Positions 1-5,656 of a DNA stretch of 6,857 nucleotides are shown piece after piece. This DNA is from Campylobacterales bacterium (GTDB lineage: Bacteria; Campylobacterota; Campylobacteria; Campylobacterales; QNZT01). The notes under the pieces are model-generated. The model did no database searches, was not told the DNA's origin, and saw only the letters and a list, made by a program, of their open reading frames with translations. Within the stretch, counting starts at the first letter, position 1; every line of letters begins with the position of its first letter. The DNA is taken from contig WGAE01000104.1 in NCBI GenBank assembly GCA_015489185.1, positions 1 to 6,857 of the forward strand, in the 5' to 3' direction. A program made the position numbers and the translations under genes.

Positions 1-4
1 CTTC

Positions 5-1213
5 ATGACGATGCGTTTTCTGCTTTTGACGGTCATTCTGACTGCCTGGACATTTGCCTCCGTCGACACGAAAATCGCCGATACCCGTTCGCGTATTCAG
101 ACCAAAAAGGTACAGGAGCGTGAAGTCTCCAGAAGAATCGATGCGCTTGCTGACGACATACGCAAACAGACGAAAAAACTTGAAAAGCTGAAAAAAGAGA
201 TCGCACAGAGCGAAGCGAAAATCAAGCGTTTGCGCGCCGCGCTTCATGACAAAAGTGACAAACTCCAAAAGCTCGAAACTCTTTACAAAAAGCTGCGTGC
301 CAAAGAGGAAGAGGTCAACCGCAAACTTGCATCGCTTCTTTCCAGAGAGATCGCACTGAGTATGCTCGAAGAGGGAGGCGACGTCCAAAACGTTCAAAAC
401 GCTTTTGAACAAAACAGCGAACGACTCATTTTCAAAGAGATTCTGCAACGCTATCGCAAGTTGCTTAAAGCGCGTTTTGAAAAGACACGTACTCGTTTTG
501 CAAAATTGCGAAAAAATCGCCAAATTATCCAAACCGAACTCGAAAAGACCAAAGGGCGGCTCAAACATTTGACTGAAGAGAAACAGAAACTCTCCCGTCT
601 GAAAAATCTTCAAAGCGCAACGGTACAAAACCTGCGCGCCAAAGAGCGCAAATATATCAAAAAACTGGCGCGCATTCGAAAAGAGCGTGAAAACCTCGCC
701 AAAACACTGCAGCAATTGCATATTACCAAAAAGCGACTCGAAGAGACCCGCATTAAAGCGACCAAAGAAGCAAAAAATGTTAAAGTCCGTAAAATCGGCT
801 CCTCCTATCAAAAGGGACAGATTGCCAGATACCACGGTAAAAAGACGATCGCTCCGCTGAAATCCTATACCGTCGCTCGCAAATTCGGTACCTTCATCGA
901 TCCGCTCTACCATATTAAAATCTTCAACGAAGCGGTCCTTCTCAAACCGAAATCGCCCAATGCGGTCGTGCGAAACATTTTACCCGGACGTGTCGTCTAC
1001 GCCGATAAAGTGCCGATGCTCGACTACGTTGTGATCATCGAACATCCGAACAAACTCCATACCATCTACGCGCACCTGAGCAGGATCGCCCCGACAATCA
1101 AAGTGGGCCGTAAAGTCCAGAAGGGATACGCAATCGGGCGTGTGGCGGAAAAGCTGAAATTTGAAGTGACGCAGGAAGAGAAACATATCGATCCACTCGA
1201 ACTGATCCAATAA
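5..1213 (+). CDS. EnvC-like murein hydrolase activator, coiled coil plus degenerate LytM/M23 domain
   Basis: Predicted exported protein of 402 aa, close to E. coli EnvC (about 420 aa). Residues 1-20 form a hydrophobic signal peptide that could be cleaved near TFA-S (residue 18). Residues about 22-260 are extremely rich in Lys, Arg, Glu and Gln with heptad-like leucines, typical of the EnvC coiled coil. Residues about 285-400 form a LytM (peptidase M23) fold, recognised by LPGRVVYAD (326-334), VIIEHPNKLHTIYAHLSR (343-360), VGRKVQKGYAIG (367-378) and the terminal FEV. The metal ligands look lost: the HxxxD position reads KIFNE (305-309), and the usual HLHFE reads KLKFE (383-387). Only the YAHLS histidine (357) remains. 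This favours a non-enzymatic activator of N-acetylmuramoyl-L-alanine amidases in the periplasm, as EnvC is in E. coli. ATG at 5 and at 11 are both possible starts; no ribosome binding site is visible because the window begins here. The family call is solid; the activator role is inferred. Confidence 0.85.
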   Translation: MTMRFLLLTVILTAWTFASVDTKIADTRSRIQTKKVQEREVSRRIDALADDIRKQTKKLEKLKKEIAQSEAKIKRLRAALHDKSDKLQKLETLYKKLRAKEEEVNRKLASLLSREIALSMLEEGGDVQNVQNAFEQNSERLIFKEILQRYRKLLKARFEKTRTRFAKLRKNRQIIQTELEKTKGRLKHLTEEKQKLSRLKNLQSATVQNLRAKERKYIKKLARIRKERENLAKTLQQLHITKKRLEETRIKATKEAKNVKVRKIGSSYQKGQIARYHGKKTIAPLKSYTVARKFGTFIDPLYHIKIFNEAVLLKPKSPNAVVRNILPGRVVYADKVPMLDYVVIIEHPNKLHTIYAHLSRIAPTIKVGRKVQKGYAIGRVAEKLKFEVTQEEKHIDPLELIQ

Positions 1214-1241
1214 CAAAGCGGCGATTCACCGCCTGTTAACC

Positions 1242-1278
1242 GAACTTTAATATAGTTCTTAAGAACTTTGTGTAAAAT
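1242..1278 (+). promoter_or_regulatory. Probable promoter of the pyrH operon with an embedded repeat array
   Basis: The 87-bp gap between the EnvC-like gene and pyrH contains TAAAAT at 1273-1278, preceded by CTTTGTG. This is a good -10 hexamer for the Campylobacterota housekeeping sigma factor, whose promoters usually lack a -35 box. Transcription would start near 1284, giving a leader of about 17 nt. Just upstream lie GAACTTT (1242-1248), a perfect 14-bp palindrome AGTTCTTAAGAACT (1254-1267), and a second GAACTTT (1263-1269) exactly 21 bp after the first. The array covers the region where RNA polymerase or a regulator would bind. The promoter is predicted from sequence alone; no regulator is known to me for this site. 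Confidence 0.45.
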
Positions 1279-1291
1279 ACGAAGAAATTTT

Positions 1292-1296
1292 GGGGA
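1292..1296 (+). promoter_or_regulatory. Ribosome binding site of pyrH
   Basis: GGGGA lies 4 nt before ATG 1301 and 7 nt before an in-frame GTG at 1304. It therefore rules out the longer reading from TTG 1268, which would run through this site. The exact start may be 1301 or 1304; either gives a protein beginning directly at the conserved RKRVLVKFSGEAL strand. Confidence 0.5.
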
Positions 1297-1300
1297 AGTG

Positions 1301-2014
1301 ATGGTGAGAAAAAGAGTTCTTGTAAAATTTTCCGGTGAAGCACTGGCAGGTGATACCGGCTACGGTATCGATACCGGTATTTTGAAATATATCGCCGACG
1401 AGATCGAAAATCTGGTTCGTAACAATATCGAAGTAGGTATCGTCATCGGCGGCGGCAATATTATTCGCGGGGTTACGGCGGCAAAAGACGGCATTATCAA
1501 ACGAACCAGCGGTGACTATATGGGGATGCTCGCCACCGTTATCAACGCGGTCGCGATGCAGGAAGCGCTTGAACACAACGGACTCTACGCCAGAGTACAA
1601 AGCGCGATCAAGATGGAGCAGATCTGTGAAACCTTTATCGTCAGACGCGCCAAACGCCACCTCGAAAAAGGAAGGGTCGTCATATTTGCGGCGGGTACGG
1701 GAAACCCCTTCTTCACGACCGATACCGCGGCGACACTGCGTGCCGTCGAAATTGACGCGTCGATGATCATCAAAGCGACCAAAGTCAACGGTGTCTACGA
1801 CAAAGACCCCAACAAATATCCCGACGCGAAAAAGCTGGATGTACTCAGCTACGATCAGGCACTCAACGATCACATCAAAGTGATGGACGATACATCGATC
1901 GCACTGGCAAAAGACAACGCCCTGCCGATTGTTGTCTGCAACATGTTCGAACCGGGAAATCTGCTGCGTATCGTCAACGGCGATATGGCGAACTGTTCGA
2001 TCGTACAAAATTAA
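1301..2014 (+). CDS. pyrH: Uridylate kinase (UMP kinase)
   Basis: Phosphorylates UMP to UDP with ATP in the cytoplasm, the step that feeds UTP and CTP synthesis. It is the bacterial homohexameric UMP kinase of the amino-acid-kinase family, unrelated to eukaryotic UMP/CMP kinases. The 237 aa from ATG 1301 match the usual 235-240 aa. Motifs in order are KFSGEALAG (9-17), the glycine-rich GGGNIIRG (50-57), GDYMGMLATVINA (71-83) for UMP contacts, GTGNPFFTTDTAA (132-144), KATKVNGVYDKDP (158-170) and MDDTSIALAKDN (195-206). All family signatures appear intact. An in-frame TTG at 1268 would add 11 residues but sits on the predicted promoter and upstream of the GGGGA site, so it is not used here. It is the first gene of the likely operon, 24 bp before rpoZ. 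Codons 18-27 carry an unusual cluster of palindromes (see findings). Confidence 0.97.
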   Translation: MVRKRVLVKFSGEALAGDTGYGIDTGILKYIADEIENLVRNNIEVGIVIGGGNIIRGVTAAKDGIIKRTSGDYMGMLATVINAVAMQEALEHNGLYARVQSAIKMEQICETFIVRRAKRHLEKGRVVIFAAGTGNPFFTTDTAATLRAVEIDASMIIKATKVNGVYDKDPNKYPDAKKLDVLSYDQALNDHIKVMDDTSIALAKDNALPIVVCNMFEPGNLLRIVNGDMANCSIVQN

Positions 2015-2024
2015 AAACAGAAAA

Positions 2025-2030
2025 AAGGAA
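2025..2030 (+). promoter_or_regulatory. Ribosome binding site of rpoZ
   Basis: AAGGAA in an A-rich run, 8 nt before ATG 2039, is the main feature of the 24-bp pyrH-rpoZ gap and supports that start. Confidence 0.55.
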
Positions 2031-2038
2031 ACGACACG

Positions 2039-2251
2039 ATGAGACTCGAAAAAGTGATTGCAACCGCACTCAAACATGCGGGAGACGACAACTATGTACT
2101 CTCTTTGATGGTCGCCAAACGGGCGAATGAACTCTCCGAAGGTGCCGAACCGCTGATCAAAGCGGACAAGAAGAAGGAGAAACTGACCGATATCGCACTC
2201 AGGGAGATTGCGGAGGGGTTGATCACCCTCGACAGAATCGTCGAAGAATAA
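2039..2251 (+). CDS. rpoZ: DNA-directed RNA polymerase omega subunit
   Basis: Small subunit of RNA polymerase that clamps the C-terminal part of beta-prime and helps assembly. At 70 aa it is shorter than E. coli omega (91 aa) but typical for Campylobacterota. Recognisable stretches are MRLEKV at the start, NYVLSLMVAKRANELSEGAE (18-37, the central omega helix pair with the conserved AKRA-type core) and KLTDIALREIAEG (48-60). The N-terminus lacks the MAR motif that E. coli omega contributes to the ppGpp site 1 on RNA polymerase. It lies 24 bp after pyrH and 15 bp before spoT. The rpoZ-spoT pairing is also found in E. coli, which supports both calls. A good AAGGAA ribosome binding site precedes the ATG. 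Confidence 0.95.
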   Translation: MRLEKVIATALKHAGDDNYVLSLMVAKRANELSEGAEPLIKADKKKEKLTDIALREIAEGLITLDRIVEE

Positions 2252-2266
2252 TCAACGGGCTGCTAC

Positions 2267-4426
2267 TTGATCAAATTTCTCAGGCAGGTAAAGACGATCT
2301 CCTCCGTCAAAGAGGCGACCGACCTGCTCTACAACTTCACAGACTCTTCCAGAATTGTCGATGCCGTCGCGCTTGCCGAATATTACCACAAAGATCAGAT
2401 ACGTAAAAGCGGCGAACCCTATGTCGTCCACCCCATCCTTGTCGCGGCACTGACCGCCTATGTCGGCGGCGACGAGGAGATGGTCATCGCCGCACTGCTT
2501 CATGATGTCATTGAAGATACCCATTGTGAAATTGACGAACTTACGAGGCGCTTCGGTCCATCGGTCGCCAGACTGGTCGAGGGGCTGACGAAGATCACTG
2601 AAATCCGCGACGAAGAGCTGATCCCCTCCACTTCGGACGAAAAGTTGATCACCTCTGCACTCTCATTTCGTAAGATGCTGATCGCCTCGATCGAGGATGT
2701 CCGGGTACTGGTGATCAAACTCTGCGACCGCCTGCACAATATGCTGACACTCGACGCGCTCAAACCGGAAAAACAGCGTCGTATTTCGGAAGAGACACTG
2801 GTGGTCTACGTTCCGATCGCGCACAGACTCGGTATCGCCACGATCAAAAACGCGCTCGAAGATCTCAGTTTCTCCTACCTCTTCCCCGAAGAGTTTAACA
2901 AAATCAATGATTTTCTCCAGCAAAACGAACAGCGTTTGCAACTGCAACTGAACAATTTCATCTCCAAAGTCAAGACACTGATGCTCAAAAACGGTTTCAT
3001 CGACGGCGAATTTCAGATCCACAAGCGGATCAAACACCCCTATTCGATCTACATGAAGATGCAGCGCAAAGGGGTTTCGATCGAAGAGGTGCTTGATTTG
3101 ATGGCGATTCGCATTCTGGTCAAAACACCGCTTGAGTGTTACAAAGCGCTGGGAATCATCCACCAGAACTTTAAACCACTGATCTCCCGCTTTAAAGATT
3201 ATATCGCCGTCCCCAAAGACAACGGTTATCAGACGATCCATACAACCGTTTTCAGCGATTCGTCGATCTTTGAAACACAGATTCGTACCTTCGATATGCA
3301 CAAAACCGCCGAATACGGTGTCGCGTCACACTGGAAATATAAAGGACATGAAGGACTCTCGCCCAAGCTGACATGGCTGAACGAACTGCGTTCCCAGAGT
3401 GAAGAGGGAGAGAATATCGAACATATGTACCAGCTTGCCAAAGATGATCTCTACACGGCGGATATCTCCGTCTACTCCCCAAAAGGGGATGTCTTCACCC
3501 TTCCACTGGGGGCGACGGTACTCGATTTTGCCTACGCCGTTCATACCGAAATAGGCGACCATACCAAAGCCGCCTACGTCAACAAAAAACGCGTCCCGCT
3601 GCTGACCGCGCTCAAAAACGGCGATATTGTCCGTATCGAACTTGCAAACGAACCGATTCTGCGCTGTTCCTGGATCGATCAGGTCAAAACTGCCAAAGCC
3701 AAAAACGCGATGCGCATCAACTGTAACCACAAACGCAAGGAACTCGACAAACTGACGGCATTCAATATTTTACTCGGATCGTTCAATATCCCTTACGAAA
3801 CACTCAAACCCTACCTCGAAAACACCGACACCTGTAAAAATATCCACAAAGCGGCAACCGATACCCAGTATCTGCAGGAGATTATCTACCAGCTCAAACG
3901 CATGCTGCTCAAAAACAGTAAATTTATCCCGATGATTTCCACATTCAAAAAGTATGCACTGCGCAAACAGGTTTTTGACAATATCGTCGTCTACGGAACC
4001 CAGCACTTTTCCAAAGTGACGTTTGATTACTGCTGTCACCCCAAACGCGGAGATGAAATTGTCGGTTTCAAAAAGGGAAGCGAAGTGATCGTCCACCACA
4101 AATTCTGTTCGACCGCAAACGCCCTGATGGAAGAGCACAAACCGATGGTTTTCGTACGCTGGTCCACCGACAAACCCGAACACTACAAACTGATCGTCAG
4201 CATCGAAAATAAAAAAGGTTCTTTAGCCTCTTTTTTACTATTTTTGGCTAAAATCGGCGTGGATTTGTTGACCATCAATCTCTCTCGAAGTGAAAACTCA
4301 CAGGCGGACTATTTTGAAATGGTCGTCGACATTCCTCCCGGTAAAAAAGAGAAACTGGTCAATTATTCGAACAAACGGTATAAAATCATTGAATTTATGC
4401 CGCTCAACGACGCATATAAAAAATAG
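2267..4426 (+). CDS. spoT: Bifunctional (p)ppGpp synthetase/hydrolase, RelA/SpoT family
   Basis: Makes and degrades the stringent-response alarmone (p)ppGpp. The 719 aa are full length for a long RSH protein, and every domain is present. The HD hydrolase has H55, H79-D80 (LLHD), E83-D84 and D154 in CDRLHN. The synthetase has HPYSIYMKM (257-265), DLMAIRI (277-283), KDYIAVPKDNGYQTIHT (310-326) and ETQIRT (336-341). A TGS domain (about 398-458), a helical region, a cysteine/zinc-finger-like segment (YCCHPKRGD 588-596 to C614) and a C-terminal ACT domain (about 637-712) follow. RFKD (308-311) matches the RxKD motif of bifunctional enzymes, not the ExDD motif of RelA-only synthetases. Both active sites look intact, so it may be the only long RSH enzyme of the cell, as is usual in this phylum. 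The start must be TTG 2267: the rpoZ stop (2249-2251) is in the same frame and no other start occurs before residue 72. Only a weak CGGG precedes it, suggesting translational coupling to rpoZ. spoT and rel are both used as names. Confidence 0.95.
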   Translation: MIKFLRQVKTISSVKEATDLLYNFTDSSRIVDAVALAEYYHKDQIRKSGEPYVVHPILVAALTAYVGGDEEMVIAALLHDVIEDTHCEIDELTRRFGPSVARLVEGLTKITEIRDEELIPSTSDEKLITSALSFRKMLIASIEDVRVLVIKLCDRLHNMLTLDALKPEKQRRISEETLVVYVPIAHRLGIATIKNALEDLSFSYLFPEEFNKINDFLQQNEQRLQLQLNNFISKVKTLMLKNGFIDGEFQIHKRIKHPYSIYMKMQRKGVSIEEVLDLMAIRILVKTPLECYKALGIIHQNFKPLISRFKDYIAVPKDNGYQTIHTTVFSDSSIFETQIRTFDMHKTAEYGVASHWKYKGHEGLSPKLTWLNELRSQSEEGENIEHMYQLAKDDLYTADISVYSPKGDVFTLPLGATVLDFAYAVHTEIGDHTKAAYVNKKRVPLLTALKNGDIVRIELANEPILRCSWIDQVKTAKAKNAMRINCNHKRKELDKLTAFNILLGSFNIPYETLKPYLENTDTCKNIHKAATDTQYLQEIIYQLKRMLLKNSKFIPMISTFKKYALRKQVFDNIVVYGTQHFSKVTFDYCCHPKRGDEIVGFKKGSEVIVHHKFCSTANALMEEHKPMVFVRWSTDKPEHYKLIVSIENKKGSLASFLLFLAKIGVDLLTINLSRSENSQADYFEMVVDIPPGKKEKLVNYSNKRYKIIEFMPLNDAYKK
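4222..4254 (+). promoter_or_regulatory. Possible internal promoter in the 3' part of spoT
   Basis: Two T-runs (4231-4236 and 4241-4245) spaced about 10 bp apart precede TTGGC and TAAAAT at 4249-4254. Campylobacterota housekeeping promoters typically combine phased T-tracts with a -10 box and lack a -35 element, and TAAAAT is the same hexamer proposed before pyrH. Transcription would begin near 4261 and give a leader of about 190 nt to tyrS, allowing tyrS and later genes to be expressed apart from spoT. The site lies inside coding sequence, so chance is a real alternative. Confidence 0.3.
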
Positions 4427-4436
4427 ACCCTTCATG

Positions 4437-4442
4437 AAAGGA
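4437..4442 (+). promoter_or_regulatory. Ribosome binding site fixing the TTG start of tyrS
   Basis: AAAGGA ends 7 nt before TTG 4450, good spacing, and a stop codon (TGA 4435-4437) in the same frame blocks any earlier start. Its AAGG (4438-4441) can pair with CCTT (4429-4432) around a 5-nt loop. This is a weak 4-bp hairpin that could slightly mask the site unless ribosomes finishing spoT open it. Confidence 0.6.
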
Positions 4443-4449
4443 TAGAACA

Positions 4450-5655
4450 TTGTTTGATCTGAATGTCGCACTGGATGAAATCAAAAGAGGCACTGCAGAA
4501 ATTATCGACGAAGCGCGTATCAAATCATTGCTGGAGCGTTACCTCAAAACCGGTGAACCCTACTACGTCAAGGCGGGATTCGATCCGACCGCGCCCGATC
4601 TGCATCTGGGACACACGGTACTGATCCAAAAACTCGCCGTTTTTCAGAAATTCGGTGGTATCGTACAGTTTCTGATCGGCGATTTCACCGGAATGATCGG
4701 CGATCCAACCGGCAAAAACGCCACCCGAAAACCGCTCGATCGCAAAACGGTCCTGGAAAACGCCAAATCGTACAAAGAGCAGGTTTTCAAAATCCTCGAT
4801 CCTGAAAAGACACAAGTCGTTTTCAATTCGGAGTGGATCGATAAACTGGGAGCAAGAGGGATCGTCGAACTGACAACCACTTTCAATGTTGCCAGAATGC
4901 TCGAGCGGGACGATTTCGAAAAACGGTTCAAAAACGAAACACCGATCTCCATCAGCGAATTTCTTTATCCGCTGCTGCAGGGATACGACTCCGTCGCCCT
5001 CAAATCGGATATTGAACTGGGCGGTACCGATCAGAAATTTAACCTTCTGATGGGAAGACACCTGCAACGCACCTACAACGTCGGCAAAGAGCAGGCGGTG
5101 TTGATGATGCCGCTTCTTGAAGGTCTGGACGGTGTCAACAAGATGAGCAAATCGCTCGGAAATTATATCGGTGTGACCGAAGATCCCGAGACGATGTTCG
5201 CCAAAACACTGAGTATCAGCGACGATCTGATGTGGCGCTACTACGAACTGCTCAGCGAAAAATCGCTCGAAGAGATCCGACAGCTCAAAGCCGACGTCGC
5301 TTCGGGCAAAGTGCACCCGAAAACCGCCAAAGAGGCGCTGGCGACGGAGATTGTCACCCGCTACCATGACGAAGCGGCGGCGCAAAAAGCGAAAGAGGCT
5401 TTCGACAGAGTCCACAAACAGCGTGAAATTCCCGAAAATATTCCCGAATTTTCGTTTGAAGGACCTGTCTGGATTGCAAAAATTCTCACCGAAACCAAAC
5501 TCGAACCTTCCACCTCGCAGGCAAGACGTGACATTAAGCAAGGTGCTGTTAAAATCAATCAGCAAAAAATCCAGGATGAACAATTAAAGCTTGAAAAAGG
5601 TGAATATATTGTCCAGGTAGGCAAAAGAAAGTTCGCAAAAGCAAAGGTAAACTAA
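4450..5655 (+). CDS. tyrS: Tyrosyl-tRNA synthetase
   Basis: Class I aminoacyl-tRNA synthetase that charges tRNA-Tyr with tyrosine in the cytoplasm. The 401 aa fit a complete enzyme. The Rossmann catalytic domain shows the HIGH-type motif HLGH (52-55), GDFTGMIGDPTGK (77-89), the substrate-pocket stretch LLQGYDSVALKSDIELGGTD (175-194) and KMSKS (231-235). A helical anticodon-binding region follows. Residues about 340-400 form an S4-like RNA-binding domain (TSQARRDIKQGAVKIN, 355-370). The sequence style, with ELGGTDQKFNLLMGR, is that of the TyrZ-like branch rather than E. coli TyrS; this is from memory of the families. The start is TTG 4450, the only candidate, with a good AAAGGA site. It lies 23 bp after spoT and 1 bp before the next gene. 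No T-box leader is present in the short gap. Confidence 0.96.
   Translation: MFDLNVALDEIKRGTAEIIDEARIKSLLERYLKTGEPYYVKAGFDPTAPDLHLGHTVLIQKLAVFQKFGGIVQFLIGDFTGMIGDPTGKNATRKPLDRKTVLENAKSYKEQVFKILDPEKTQVVFNSEWIDKLGARGIVELTTTFNVARMLERDDFEKRFKNETPISISEFLYPLLQGYDSVALKSDIELGGTDQKFNLLMGRHLQRTYNVGKEQAVLMMPLLEGLDGVNKMSKSLGNYIGVTEDPETMFAKTLSISDDLMWRYYELLSEKSLEEIRQLKADVASGKVHPKTAKEALATEIVTRYHDEAAAQKAKEAFDRVHKQREIPENIPEFSFEGPVWIAKILTETKLEPSTSQARRDIKQGAVKINQQKIQDEQLKLEKGEYIVQVGKRKFAKAKVN
5643..5647 (+). promoter_or_regulatory. Ribosome binding site of the flavin oxidoreductase, inside tyrS
   Basis: AAAGG in the last codons of tyrS lies 9 nt before ATG 5657. With only one base between the tyrS stop and this ATG, the two genes are probably translationally coupled. 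Confidence 0.4.
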
Positions 5656-5656
5656 T

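Noticed and set aside
1218..1233. Rho-independent terminator after the EnvC-like gene
   Set aside because: Only a 4-bp stem (GGCG/CGCC or GCGG/CCGC) followed by TGTTAA, with no T-run; too weak to call. Readthrough into pyrH is possible.
1268..1300. N-terminal extension of PyrH from TTG 1268
   Set aside because: It would start on the predicted promoter, upstream of the GGGGA ribosome binding site, and add 11 residues that the family does not have.
1259..2077. Antisense open frame (272 codons) opposite pyrH and the start of rpoZ
   Set aside because: Overlaps two certain genes completely or partly and yields a histidine/aspartate/phenylalanine-rich translation typical of a shadow frame.
4379..4386. 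TATAAAAT near the end of spoT as a second tyrS promoter
   Set aside because: A reasonable -10 match, but no T-tracts or other promoter features precede it, and such A/T words recur in lysine/isoleucine codons.
4427..4449. T-box or other leader riboswitch for tyrS
   Set aside because: The gap to spoT is only 23 bp, far too short for a T-box, and no terminator/antiterminator pair is visible.
4525..5583. Long antisense open frame (352 codons) opposite tyrS
   Set aside because: Same codon-bias artefact; tyrS is certain from its HLGH and KMSKS motifs, and no ribosome binding site or domain supports the minus strand.
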